NCBI RefSeq assembly: GCF_018691265.1
Contig: NW_024881330.1
Coordinates: forward strand, 17,690,886-17,754,885
DNA: 64,000 nucleotides
DNA from: Tyto alba
Taxonomy: Eukaryota > Chordata > Aves > Strigiformes > Tytonidae
Direction of reading: 5' to 3'
Position 1 is the first letter of the stretch, and each line of letters begins with the position of its first letter. Below are positions 40,401-51,972 of this stretch, piece by piece. Made by a program: the position numbers and the translations under genes. Below the pieces are notes generated by a model, which worked only from the letters and a program-made list of their open reading frames with translations, was not told the DNA's origin and did no database searches.

Positions 40401-43029
40401 AGTTTTATGTGGAGGATTTAAAAACTTCTCTATCCCTGTTGTTTTGGGTTAAGTAGGTTTAATCTTTCTGTGACTAAGGTTTTCTTGATGGTTGTCTGAG
40501 GATATTGAATGTGTTTTTTTCTCAGAGTAATATTGGACATTGTTTTCTTGTTTAGAACCACAGTAGGTTATTGATCAACATGCTGTAATACCAGATTTCA
40601 TTATTACGCTAATGTGATCCAGATTTATATGGCAGTGGTTCTGAACACTGATTTATGCTGTGCACCTGCAAGAAATTTTTAAACTGATATTAAGCCATGA
40701 AGAAGCCATTTCAAACACAGAAGAGTTACTGTTTTTTCAAAATAATTATAATCCTCAACACACAAACAAATTTATTTATTGTGCTGTTTGTGTGTTGGTT
40801 TTTTTGTTTTTTTTTTTTTTTTTTTTTTTATTATAAAAAATGTATTTGCTTAAACAAATTGCTTTTTTTTTCAGATTGGCATTTAGAGCAATGGTCAGTT
40901 ATTCCTGGTATTGAATTCAAAGGTAAAATATCAAGAAAGATACAGAGCAGGACCAATATTCAGTGTTCTAAAAGACCCTATTTACAGTGTACCTTGTTAA
41001 ATGGATTGTGTCCTGAGAATAATTTTGTATTGATTTCACACTTTGCATTGTGTGTCTCAGTGGTTTGAAAAAGTTATATTTAGCATTTTTATAAAACAAT
41101 CCAAACAATTAAATTGAAATTTTGACAATGAAAATGTTTGAAAGTTCCTTCATAGTTTTTTTTGTTGTACTGTCTTTATAAGCTAGAGTAGTATAAAAGT
41201 AAAAACTATAACTGCTTATGTTGGTATGAAATGTGGATAGCTCACTCATCCTCTTTTTTTGTGAGATATCATGTTTGCAGTAATGATTATCTCCCTTAAA
41301 ATCTTGTTTACTCCACTATCTGATTCTGTTTACTGAGAATTAGTTTTTTAATGTCAGCCAAAATTACTCATATATGGAACTACAATAACACAGCTTAACC
41401 TATCCTTTGATCATCGCAAAATAGATTAGCTAAGTGGACTCATATTCATATTAGACCTTTATTTTTATTTAAAACTACCCTCATTTATGAAAAAGGTACA
41501 TGCTAGATGCAGACCTGTAAGACCTGTAACTATTTACAGATGTGCGTTTTATACATGCATAGCTGTTATCCAATCCTAAATATAGAGACAAATGCTAGCT
41601 GCATTTTCTTATCTGTTTTCAGCAAAAGTAACAGAATCTTAGAAAATGCATTTCCTGAAATGATTGTGGTACTCCAAGCATGAAAATAAATTTACCTTTT
41701 TGCTAAAATAGTGGATTCTCAGCATGTAATCAAAAAGACCTTGTCATATTGGACTTTTCTTAGTAATGTTTAGTAGAAATATTACATTGTAAGGAAAAGT
41801 AATATATTTTGAAATCACTGTCTCTAACAGTGGAACAGTACACATACTCACACAGCAGTTTTTAAAACTGGAAATGTAATTATGTGGTCCCTGCTACAAT
41901 AATAGTTCTAGTTATTTCTTAATATTTAAAAATATTAGAAAAATATTATCATCTTTTTTTTTTTTAACAATAGTGCAACATTATATGCTTTCATGCATAG
42001 CAGAATGACATGCAGTATACAACATTGTCAAGGCATATAGAAAAAAGAGAATAATATTCTAGTTGTGGATTCACTGTTCTCATGGGTAAGCTGCATTTTG
42101 CCCCTACATTGATGACTTTTGGAATGCTTATCTATGTTTATTATTAAAAAAAACCCAAAATCTAAAATTGAAGTGTCTGTACTTTTGAATGCTAACTAGT
42201 CTGCTTCAGATAGGTGCTGTTTTTCTGTGGTCTTTGTGTGAAAACAAAGTAGAAGCTTGGTTTTCAATTACTGAACAAGTGTAGATCCTGTTTATTTTAA
42301 TAGGAATATTCGTTCAGAGTTGTTTTGTAGAGGAACTAAAGGTGTGACTCAAAGACCATGGAAATTGGTGGGAAAATGTTGACTGCAACTGTGCCTGTAA
42401 GTCTCTCCTTTGAAGTTGACAGAGGCCTGTGAGAAAAGTAAGTGGCTTTTGACTCAGAATACAAGTTTTCTGGAATAAAAGGAAATAAATGAAGTACATG
42501 AATTTTTGATTTTTTTTTTTTTAAGCTATTGCAGTCTGTTTCCAGCTGATTTAGTTGATCAATTGATAGGATTTATTCTATTTGTCGGTGTTACTCAATA
42601 ATGACTTTATATTCTAAGACAGTGAGTTTTTCCTATTAAAAGCATAGATTCTGAAATGTATGCAGATAGCTTTTCTTTCTTCACATGCCCTGCTACTACA
42701 ACTTTATCTTTGTACCAGAACAGAAATAACATGTGTGGTGATAATATCACAAGTATTTTGCTCATGGATACATTCCAAAGCTCCACAGAATATTTAGTAT
42801 AAGTTGAAGCTGTTCTGGAAGTTCCTGGCATGGTGATAAGCAAAATATGGCATCTTTCCTTTCCATATTGTGCTATTTTCACACATTAAGGCAAAGTTAC
42901 AAAAGATAGTTGAGATCCTCTAAAAGCTTGTTGTCACTTATAGAAGCAAACCTGGCTCTCGTATTCCTCTGACTTTGACTGGGTGATCCTTACCTTCACT
43001 TCCATTGGCACTCATCAGACATATCAGGC
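37385..43029. other. Plain AT-rich intron
   Basis: No gene and no nameable element. Simple tracts include a CA/TA-rich patch at 37761-37795, A/C-rich sequence at 38097-38125, A runs at 39668-39685 and a T23 run at 40807-40829. A pyrimidine tract and AG at 40873-40874, followed by GTAAAA at 40923, mimic a 48-base exon, but its frame hits a stop. Confidence 0.6.
40807..40829 (+). repeat. Poly-T run of 23
   Basis: Twenty-three consecutive T preceded by a T/G-rich lead-in. A simple repeat with no element attached. Confidence 0.85.
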
Positions 43030-43496
43030 AGATTGAGTGCACCCTCAACAAGTTTGCTGACAACACCAAGCTGTGTGGTGAGGTCAACACGCTGGAGGGA
43101 AGGGATACCAACTAAAGGGACCTTGACAGGCTTGAGAGGTGGGTGCATGCAAACAAAAGTTCAACAAGGCCAAGTGCAAGGTCCTGCACATGGGTCAGGA
43201 CAATCCCATGCACAAATACTGACTGGGCAATGAGTGGACTGAGAGCAGCCCTACAGAGAAGACTTGGGGTTATTAGTGGATGGAAACTGACTATGAGCCA
43301 GCAATGTGTGTCACAGCCCAGAAAGTCAACTGTCTCCTGGGCTGCATCGAGAAGTGTGGCCAGAAGGTTGAGTGAAGTGAGTCTCTCACTCTGATCTTCT
43401 GAGACCCCACCTGGAATACTGTATTTAGCTCTGGGGCCCCCAACATAAGAAAGACATGGACCTGCTCGAGCAGATCCAGAGGAGGGCCAGAAAGAT

Positions 43497-43589
43497 GATC
43501 AGAGGGCTGGAGCAGCTCTTCTATGAAGACAGACTGAAAGACAATCAGGGGGCTGGATCACCTCCCCTATGAAGGCAGGCTGAGAGAGT
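43497..43589 (+). repeat. Imperfect 46-bp tandem duplication within CR1
   Basis: The unit GATCAGAGGGCTGGAGCAGC... (43497-43542) is followed directly by AATCAGGGGGCTGGATCACC... (43543-43589). Both correspond to the same place in CR1 ORF2, which reads once in the other copies here. The two units have since diverged. Confidence 0.8.
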
Positions 43590-43706
43590 TCAAGTTGTTC
43601 AGCCAGGAGAAGGCTCTGGTGAGATTTTATAGCGGCCTTCCAGTACTTAAAGGGGCCCTATAGGAAAGACAGGGAAGGACTCTTTATCAGGGAGTATGGT
43701 GATAGG

Positions 43707-43922
43707 ATGAGGGGTAAAGCTTTTAAACTGAAAGAGTGTAGATTTATATTAGATATGAGGAAGAAATTCTTTACTGTGTGGGTGGTGAGACACTGGAACA
43801 AGCTGCCCAGAGAAGTTGTGGATGCCCCATTCCTGAAAGTGTTCAAGACCAGGTTGGACGGGGCTTCGAGCAAGCTGGTTAGTGGCAGGTGTCCCTGCCC
43901 ATGGCAGCGGGGTTGGAAGTAG
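43707..43922 (+). pseudogene. CR1 ORF2 last-segment remnant
   Basis: A 71-codon frame with MRKKFFTVWVVRHWNKLPREVVDAPFLKVFKTRLDGA, the extreme C-terminus of CR1 ORF2. It opens with a chance Met and continues past the normal stop. Not a gene. Confidence 0.8.
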
Positions 43923-43967
43923 ATGATGTTTAAGCTCTCTTCCAATCCAAACCATTCTATGATTCCC

Positions 43968-45368
43968 CTTTGTGGCTATGCTTCCCTTTGCTAACTGAAG
44001 AGCCTTGGGTTAATTTTGAATGGATTAGTTCTTCATGGGTAGGTAAATGAACCAAGTCACTGAGGAGTGTGCAAATCACTAGAACTAGTGTGAAGTCAGT
44101 GTCAGAGCTGTGGGAAAATTTAAAGGAGCTGGCTCTCTTCCTTTGGTGTTTAGAAAGCTCCAAGATCTGCTAAAATGTACTGTACATCTCCACCCAGCTT
44201 TAAAAAGATGAGAATAAACTATGTTGTCATAGTGTTCTAGCTGCTAGAGGCTAAAAATATGTACTTGCTTCATAGTTTTTTAATTCTTGTTACTTTAAGG
44301 ACCTGGAATGTTTTTGAGTACTCTGAAAGTAATTGTTTTGTTATGTTTTGTTCTGGTCAGTTTTTCTGTGCAAGAAGAGGGCAAATCCTCACCCAGAGAT
44401 TTTTAAAGACTATTTGTGTGACAGTGAGATATCTGGTTCTTACTTACAATTTGAAGTTTTTCTAGCTATTTTTTATGTATTAAAATAAGTTGGCTGTTAT
44501 AGGAAGGATAATTATTTATAAAGTCTTTTTCATTTCTGATGCTAAAAAGAAGTGGAGATCTGTATAATAAAAGTTTCACACTGATAATGGACAGTGGCAG
44601 TTTTTAGAAACATGCTTTGTAAAGAATATAATGATTGTGCTAGAAACTGATGAGTAATTTATTGTTTAGTTCAAAGCAGATGTTCAATTAAAAATGTTCA
44701 GCCTTGACCTATGATCATCATTATAAAATAATAGCTTGCATGAGCAGTTTTGCATTTTGACAAGGAAAAATTATCATTTGACAAAAATAAATTAGTTCAT
44801 AAATCATATGTTGATTTGTTAATGAATTGTTGAATAAAGTATAAGATATTTTTATTAACATTTTCAGTGAGAGTAAAACGAACCCAGTCAGCCACTTCTG
44901 TTCAATCTTGTTTGCTTTGTTTTATAGGCTAATAAGACAAATTCTATTTGCTTATTTTAAGCTGATTGAATAGACACATGTAAAGTGTTAAAGTGTAGGA
45001 GTTACTCCTATTCATATTTGAATTTGAATTCTTTTAAAGAAGCATTCACATTCCTTACTTTCTTCCTAATTCAATGAGTAAGTTACTGCTTTCTTGGAAG
45101 GAAAACTGGAAGACCAAACATTAGTTGAACTTTATCAGGACACTGCAGATCAAGCTTGCAGTACTCTCAGCTGCATTTCAACACCCTTAATAACTTCTCA
45201 ACAAGTATATATGCATGCACACATGCACACCCAAAAACTTAAACACTAATTAGAATCAGACCTATTTTTCTATTATTTGGTAGGGAAGCGTTTCCCCTTT
45301 CCAATACACTTTTGAGATTTCTAATATGTTTGTTCTGAACTGGTGTGTAAGGAAATAATACTAGAGGT
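43968..45368. other. Plain intron
   Basis: AT-rich, no recognisable gene or element body. A GCATGCACACATGCACACC patch at 45212-45231 is a short alternating purine-pyrimidine stretch. Confidence 0.6.
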
Positions 45369-46104
45369 TGTGGTGGGTTGGCCTTGGTTGGCTGACAGGT
45401 GCCCACCCAGACATTCCATCACTTCCCTTCAACAACAGCACAGAAAGAAAAGGTAAGATGAAAAAACTCCTGGGTCAAGATAAGGATGGGGAGATCACTT
45501 ACCAATTATTGTTACAGGCAAAACAGATTAAACTTGGGGAAAATTAATGTAATTAATTGCCAGTTGAAAAGAGAGTTGGATGGTGGGAAGCAAAGACAAA
45601 AACTAAAATGCCTTCCCCCCATTCCCACCCTTTGCTTCCCAGTCTCAACTTCGCTCCTTTATTATCTCCTCTACCTTCACCCTCCCTGAGCAGCACAGAG
45701 GAGATGGGGAATGTGGACCTGTGGTTGGTTCATAACAGTTCCTCTCTGCTGCTTGTTTCTCCTTACAATTTTCCCTGCTCAGCAAGGGTTGTCTGTGGGC
45801 TGCTTCAGTGTGGGTCCTCTCCATAGGCTGCAATTACTCCAGGGAATATCCATCTGCTCTTGTGTGGGGTCCTCCATGGGCTACAGTGTGGATATGCACT
45901 CTAGCATGGTTGTCCATGGGCTTCAGGGGAATCTCTGCTACGTTGCCTGGCATACCACCTTGCTGTCCTTCTCTGATCTTCCTCACTGTAGTAGAATTTC
46001 TGACAGAGAATGGCCACGATATTTTGTTGCAAGGTTTGGACAATCCAGGCCTGAGATCAGACTGCTAACAACAGCTGTGTTATGAGGATGACCTTGAAGG
46101 GCTG

Positions 46105-46404
46105 TGTTGTGAGGAACTGTATCTGTTAATGAGGAATTTTCTCAGCTCTGTATCTGGCTAAGCTAAGCACAAGTATGCAGCGAACTGCAAGATGCTTGCC
46201 TATCACAGTTTCCCTTTGGGTACGTGATAAATTGCTTACGCCCAATAATCAAGGGGTATGGGGTGCGTGAACAGCGGGTGCTTGCTGTGCAAAGTATATA
46301 ACCAAGCAATTCGGGCAATAAAGGGAGACGACATGTAGCCGCGTTGGTGTGATTGTCGTTACTCGGGCCACTCTCCGTATTGGGACCCTCTTCACCTCAC
46401 AACT
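46105..46404 (+). mobile_element. Nested solo LTR (sense) with inverted terminal ends
   Basis: A compact LTR inserted in the antisense LTR. Its left end TGTTGTGAGG (46105-46114) and right end CCTCACAACT (46395-46404) are complementary in nine of ten bases, as LTR termini are. Between them are a TATATA box (46295-46300), the poly-A signal AATAAA (46317-46322) followed by a GC-rich R/U5-like region, and no coding sequence. Because it interrupts the older LTR, it is the younger insertion. The flanking bases do not give a convincing target duplication, so exact ends could shift a few bases and the family is unassigned. Confidence 0.72.
46295..46322 (+). promoter_or_regulatory. TATA box and AATAAA of the nested LTR
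   Basis: TATATA at 46295-46300 and AATAAA at 46317-46322, 16 bases apart, are arranged as in compact retroviral LTRs where the poly-A signal lies just upstream of the R region. Both point in the CSMD3 transcription direction, so the element could in principle start or end a transcript in this intron. Confidence 0.55.
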
Positions 46405-46639
46405 CTATTTTTCACACTTTTTTTCTTCACTGCTTGTGCAGCATTTTGCCCCTTGAAAAATATGTTTCCACAGAGGCACCAATGGTTTCACTAATAGGGT
46501 CAGCTGTGTTCTGCAGAGGGTCTGTTGTGGAGCTGGCTGGAACCGGCTGTGTCCAGCACATGTCAGCCCCTGACCCATTCTCACAGAGTGTCCCCCATTA
46601 CCAAAACCTTGACACCTGCACCCAATGCACACATGAAAT

Positions 46640-48050
46640 ACACACATTACAGAGCCTCAGTTTAAATAACTACCTAGAAATTGATTGATTTTTTGAATTG
46701 TGAGATTTCCATAGCCCTCCTAAAACTCCAGCAATTCTTTCCGTGATGATATACTACTAAACTCTGAATTTACTTATTAGTTACATGTCCAATCCCTTTC
46801 TGAATCCTTCTAAACTCTTGGATTAATAAAAGAACTAGTTCAACAAGGTAATTGAACTTCCTCTTATCAGTTTTAATTTGCCACTTTTAAATTTCATAGA
46901 ATTCATTCTATTATTATGAATTAATAGTTTTTTCTTTAAATTAAAATAGTTATTTTTCTAATAAAATAGAACACTAGCAAAAAGAACATGATGCTTTATT
47001 ATTTCAGTACTATAGGAAAATAGATATTGGGTCAATGGAATAATTTTGAAGTGGGAAGAATTAAAAAGGAATCTATTAGAGTTTTAATTATTCTGGACTA
47101 TTTTACTTTCTAATATAATGCTGGAAAAATATTTAGAACATATCTGTAAAAATACAGCAATGCAAAATTTAAGTCATTATTTCTCCCTCCAAAATTCATG
47201 AGTAGTTACTTGATATCTATCATGAGAGATTGTTCAGTCCAAAACTTCAGAATTCTTTTGGAGCATATATGTTCCTCTCTTGGATTAGCTACTATTGATC
47301 CTTTTCATTCTAGCCTTTTCAGTTCTTGGAACTTCTTTGGACATGGTCTGTTGTGCTCAAACATCAGAAAAGCATGGATGCATAGGCGAGTTCATAGAGT
47401 ATGGATGTGAGAAAAGACCACGGCATTAAAGAGTTAAAGGGAAAGTAGATTTGCTCTGACAGTTAATAGAACAGTCAGAAATATATAACCATGGAGATAT
47501 TGTTGATGTTATCCATCAGATTAGATATAGGACTCTCAGCTCTTCAGAAATTTAAATTCATATGTACAATGTAAATAATAGTTTTTTATTATCAGAAATG
47601 TTCTGCTCTGCTCATTTTAAAATATCCTCTTTGCTTTTTTAGTATGAAACTTCAACTGTTATCATTCTTCTAACTAAGCTAAAAATAAAAATTTTAAAAA
47701 TAAACCATCAGAAACTTCACACCAAATGTATATTGGAAACTAAGGAAAGTAGGATGTCTTTGTGCAAATGTAGAAATACTCTTGTAAGATTTGTACAAAA
47801 AAACAATAGTAGTATGTACTTTAAAAGTTTATAGCTGTTTTATGTGGGAATCAGTTTATTTTTACTGGAGTGGTGGTAAAGAATAAAATTCACTCATTTG
47901 TTCTAGAAGTTCTACAGTGAAATTCATCTTTAACCATCAGACAGTTTTGTAGGTTGGCATGTTATATATTGTGTTTCTGCACTTTAGAACCCTCTACATT
48001 TCTTTAGTATTGTCCTCTGAGGTTTGTTTTGTTACCCCTCCCCTCAATTA
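46640..48050. other. Plain intron
   Basis: AT-rich, no recognisable gene or repeat. Nothing supports a feature. Confidence 0.6.
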
Positions 48051-48051
48051 G

Positions 48052-48390
48052 AGTCTCTGGGGAGACCTTATTGTGGCCTTTCAGTACTTAAAGGGGTTTA
48101 TAAGAAAGATGGGGACATTCTTTTTAGCAGGGTCTGTAGCAATAGGACAAGGGGTAATTGTTTTAAAACTAAAGGAGGGTGTTTTTACAATGAGGGTGGT
48201 GAAACACTGGAATAGGTTGCCCAGAGATGTTATAGGTGCACCATCCCTGGAAACATTCAAGGTCAGGCTGGATGGGGCTTTGAGCAACGTGATCTAGCTG
48301 ACGATGTCCCAGCCCATTGCAGGGGAGTTGAACTAGATAACTTTTGCAAGTCCCTTACAAGGCAAACCTTTCTATGCTTTTATGATTTTA
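48052..48390 (+). mobile_element. CR1 LINE, short 3' end
   Basis: Covers only the last part of ORF2 (GDLIVAFQYLKGF-like start at 48060, [35 protein letters not shown] from about 48190). The 3' untranslated region follows, with a terminus degraded to CTATGCTTTTATGATTTTAT near 48390. It is more diverged than the 43-kb copy. 5'-truncated insertion. Confidence 0.9.
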
Positions 48391-48659
48391 TTTAAATTAA
48401 GGACTGTGAGAAAGAACTGTGACTCTACAGAGATTAAGGCTTTTAAAACAAGTCTAAATCCTAGTCTCTTGTTCCTGTTCCTTCACTGGAAGAACAACAC
48501 TTTCTAACTTCAGTGTCTGTTGTGCGGATAAACATGTTAGAATTGCAAGACCCTCTCTCCTGTGGTATTTGTGATCACTTAAGTATGTTACTTAAATCAG
48601 ATAAAAGAGGCTATTATCACATAGAATATTTTGAAACTGACACAGTGTCTCATGGACAA

Positions 48660-48845
48660 TTAAGGATTGGATCGGATTGCCCAGAAAGGCTGGGCCATCT
48701 CTACCCTTGTGGATTTTCAAGACTTAATTGTCAACCTGTCAACTGGGCAACTTGGTCAGACCTCAGACCTGACACTGCTTTAAGCAAGAGGCTGGAATAG
48801 GGACCTCTTAAGGCTCCTTCCAATCTGATTTATCTTGTTATTTCA
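48660..48845 (+). mobile_element. Old CR1 3' end, different subfamily
   Basis: GCCCAGAAAGGCTGGGCCAT..., then GGTCAGACCTCAGACCTGACACTGCTTTAAGCAAGAGGCTGGAATAGGGACCTC and CTCCTTCCAATCTGATTTAT, which is the 3' untranslated pattern of an older CR1 type than the copy just upstream. Two short indels and many changes indicate age. No terminal octamer repeats remain. Confidence 0.75.
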
Positions 48846-49604
48846 CTTTGTAGAATTAGTATTTTGGGATATCTGGGCTATCTTTTAATAGTAACTTTCA
48901 CATGTATTTTTCATATTTTCAATAGGACAAGTTTTCTGTTTACTTATTTGGGAAGATAAATGTAATATTGGTAAACTGCATGGGAAAGCCAAAACAAGAG
49001 TGAAAAAAAATATTCAAATTATTGGCTTGGTTTTATGTTAGGCCAGCTTACTTTCAAGTGATGATACTTACCAATGAATCAATGTATTTATTGGTTTATG
49101 AATAAGCTAATGAGAAAATTGCACTGATATTGACATTTCAAAGAATTATACATAAGCCCATTTGGGAGAGATAAGCACTTTATTAATTCGCTTTATTGCT
49201 ACAACTAAAATATATTCTCATAATAAAAAAAAAATATGCATCTTCTAAATCCTAAATGTTCTGTAACAAATTTTCCATCTTTGCATAGTCATATAAATTT
49301 TTAAGCTACTCTTGATTTAATGACATTCATGAAGATATTAATGACAAAATAAAGAATAGGTTTCTGGATGTACACAATGATGACTTGCTGCATGTATATA
49401 GATCTGTATATACACCTCTTTAAGTGTCATTGATACTTCTTTTTCATGTTTTTCAATTTTCTGGTCATTATGCTTTGCGCAACATTATCTTACCATTTGA
49501 CTTTCATACCTGTCATGATTGTAACCAATAGCATACATTGGCTACTGCAATGTCTTTAACAACGGTTTCAGTAAGGGCATAGGGTAATGAATGAATATTA
49601 CCGG
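48846..49604. other. Plain intron
   Basis: AT-rich, no recognisable gene or repeat body before the next LTR. Confidence 0.6.
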
Positions 49605-50077
49605 TGCCCTGGTTGGGGCTGGACTAGAGTTCCTGTTGGTTTGGCAGCGGGAGGAGTGCTGCAGCACACTGAGACCCCAGGGGCTCCCCAAGTCCCAGTG
49701 CCCTCACCTGTGTGCGGGGGCGGGGGGGGCACAGCTGGAGTGCTGGGCCCAGATTGGCCAATAGTCCATGTCATGTGACATTGTGCTCACTATATAAAGG
49801 CAGGAGAGGGCTGGGAGGGGCTGCCACTTTTTGGAGTGTTGCTGAGGTGCCTTTGTGTTTGGGATTGCTGGCTGTGAGCAGGTGGGTGTTGGTCAGTGGG
49901 TGGTGAGCAGCTGTACTGTACATTACCTGTTGATACTGCTGTCAGTGTATTATTTTGTTATTGAACTGTTTTTATCTCAACCCACGAGTCTCCCTTTGCC
50001 CTTCTGATTCCCTCCCCATTCCCAAGTAGGGGGAGGGTGGGTGGCATTTAGCTGCTGACCAGACTCAAATGACAACA
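49605..50077 (+). mobile_element. Solo LTR, avian ERVL-like family, sense, ACCGG target duplication
   Basis: Begins TGCCCTGGTTGGGGCTGG at 49605 and ends AAATGACAACA at 50077. ACCGG stands immediately on each side (49600-49604 and 50078-50082). It shares with the 34189 copy the CCAATAGTCCATGTCATGTGACATTGTGCTCAC core, a TATATAAA box (49791-49798), GGTGGTGAGCAGCTGT and the TTATCTCAACCCACGAGTCTCCC end. A G-rich insert (49718-49731) is present. The poly-A signal position reads ATTGAA rather than ATTAAA. It is shorter (473 bp) than the other two copies, and no internal retroviral genes remain. Confidence 0.92.
49791..49798 (+). promoter_or_regulatory. TATA box of the 49.6-kb solo LTR
   Basis: TATATAAA sits at the same relative place as in the 34189 LTR. 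A transcript from it would run sense through the end of this intron towards the exon at 51973. Activity is inference. Confidence 0.55.
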
Positions 50078-50082
50078 ACCGG

Positions 50083-51972
50083 GAAATAAAGAGATGTGTT
50101 ATTTTGGAATTTTTTGCCAAAGATTGCTTAAGAAAAAACAACAATATAAAACCTGTTAGAGTATCTGTTAAGAACACCAAGTAAATAGTCATCAGAGAAC
50201 AATATAAAACTTTCTATGCTTCCCACAGCAAATTAGCCTCATGGTAAATTACTAGTATGCTATAGAACTCATCTAAAGGTATCTAAACATTAAAAATAGA
50301 TAAATCATTAAAATGAATGCTAATATTGCAATTAAAATATTTTTTCAGGAAATAATTTCCTGGACTTTCAAATTCTGGGCTTTTCATCTCTCTCTGTCCT
50401 TTCTTCTGGTGAGACTAGAAATACTGATTATGGCAGGATATAATTTATCAATTAATTTCAGAACAATACTGAGAGTGAATTTTAGTACAAATAGCAGAAA
50501 ATGTATTAAAGCAATATTAAACACCATTGGTGTTTGCAGTACTTATATATTTTTAATTTTGCTTTATATATCTTTCATTACAGTAAAAAATATGAGAGTT
50601 TACATATTTTTTTTAAATATCCACAAGACTAACTTATGAATTGGATGTTCTGGATCTGATAAAGATGTACTGTAAAATCAATTGTCTCTGTGAATCTTAT
50701 TTGATACATAGCTGTTTTACAGTGGGTGTTTAACAAAGTAATGAAGTTTTAGAGGTTGTTTGTGTGCACACTAAATTTTATATTTCACATATAACAGTGA
50801 TGCAAAACATGATCATGAATGTATGAATAAAAAAAAAAGAAATGGTGAATTTAGTCTGAGAAGAGGTAAATCTTGAGCAACCTCGACTAATTCTCATGTT
50901 AAGCCTACTTTGAGCAGGAGATTGGACTATCTGACTTAAATTTTTCTATAATTCTAATTTTTAAGTAAAAAGTAAAAATAGGGCTCAGCTAAAAGCACAT
51001 GAAAACAATCTAATGTTAATAATAAATAGTTAATAAATGATGGCTAGCTGGGCTCTAAAATTATGTTTAGATTTCACTAATTAGTGTACACAGCTGAATT
51101 ATCCAACTTGTTCTTTATGTATTTTTGACAGGTAAATACTATGGGTTTTGTTGGTCTGGTATGAACTCTGAAGGGGTTTTTCTGCTACATTAGAAAAAGT
51201 GTTATAATATATACATCAAATGAATAGATTGTGTAGAGCTGCACATCAATAGAGCATATCAGCAGTGTTAGGAGAACATAAAAAATGTCCTTTCATCTGT
51301 GACTCAAACCATACTGGTTTTAGTAAAACAAAACAAAACTAACCAATCAACAGAAAAAAACCCCAAACCCTAGCAACCCAGTAATTCCATGCAAAAGAGC
51401 TTTGTTTGTGTATGTATGATTTCACAGTGGTGCTCTTTGGCTTTACTGTTGGAGTTGAAAGCAGAAGTATCTTCTCTGCAGCTAAAGCACATAGTTTAAA
51501 TAATCTTAAATTCCCTCATTAAAATGAGTCATGGTCCCCTTTCTTTCATCATACTAACGCAGAAAATTCATCCACTACAAATTTCACAGAAGTCTGTGTA
51601 AAATATATAATATCGTAGATGTTTGAACATAACCTTAAATAGTGTAAATTGACTGGTGATTTGTGGGGTTTTTTTCATCAACTGATAACCTGGACCATTT
51701 TTAAAGTGCAGTTTCTACATCCCACTATCATCTTTACTAAGTAGTTTTCCAAAACTGATGTACCTTACCTCGATCTGTGTCCATGAAAGCTGCTAGAACT
51801 TTATATTGATTCCTTAAACTATCATATTAAAAGAATTTTATCAAATAATATAAACTATATACTTTTAAGTCAGTTGCCCTTTCCATGATCAAATATTGTT
51901 TGGAACAGCAACTTGTCACACACAGTTTTGTTTTTCAGAGAATTAACCATGAGTTATGCTTTTTTTTTTTAG
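50083..51972 (+). other. CSMD3: Intron end with one old CR1 remnant and splice acceptor
   Basis: AT-rich intron. A short CR1-like 3' remnant is at 50862-50950 (GAGCAACCTC...CTACTTTGAGCAGGAGATTGGACT). The last 40 bases carry a cryptic acceptor TTTTTCAG (51938), TTAAC (51943-51947) and the true T10-AG acceptor. Confidence 0.65.
50862..50950 (+). mobile_element. Old CR1 3' remnant
   Basis: About 90 bp resembling the CR1 3' untranslated region: GAGCAACCTCGACTAATTCT...TTTGAGCAGGAGATTGGACT, then a degraded TCTATAATTCTAATTT terminus. Too short and diverged to place in a subfamily. Confidence 0.6.

Larger units (their letters stand above)
43030..43967 (+). mobile_element. CR1 LINE, 3' part with intact terminus and internal 46-bp duplication
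   Basis: Starts within the RT palm (IECTLNKFADNTKLCGEV, from 43033), so it is 5'-truncated. It continues through the thumb and C-terminal region (KSTVSWAASRSVARRLSEVSLS, MRKKFFTVWVVRHWNKLPREVVDAPFLKVFKTRLDGAS from about 43753) to the terminal CCATTCTATGATTCCC at 43967. Motif C reads FADN, with the second catalytic Asp changed. An imperfect tandem duplication of about 46 bp lies at 43497-43589. Frameshifts and stops are frequent. Confidence 0.92.
45369..46630 (-). mobile_element. Antisense solo LTR (same family as 4364-5391), split by a nested LTR
   Basis: Starts TGTGGTGGGTTGGCCTTGGTTGGCTGACAG, a characteristic avian LTR 3' end read in reverse, and ends with ATTACCAAAACCTTGACACC...CCCAATGCACA near 46630. 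Shared modules with 4364-5391 are the AAAATTAATGTAATTAATTGCC segment, CTTCCCCCC...CCTTTGCTTC, serial 'TGTGGGTCCT...CATGGGCT' half-repeats (45806-45930), AATATGTTTCCACAGAGGC (from 46458) and ATTACCAAAACCTTG. A foreign 300-bp LTR interrupts it at about 46105-46404. Ends are approximate, and no clean target duplication was identified. The open frames at 45557-46085 and 46353-46688 are inside LTR sequence and are not genes. Confidence 0.75.

Noticed and set aside
40875..40922. Exon-like 48-base segment with pyrimidine tract-AG before and GTAAAA after
   Set aside because: Entering with the CSMD3 frame (AG carried over), it meets TGA within the segment, and its sequence has no CUB or Sushi character. 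At most a pseudoexon.
45557..46085. Overlapping 60-124 codon frames near 45.5-46.1 kb
   Set aside because: They fall within LTR sequence and show no retroviral or host domain.
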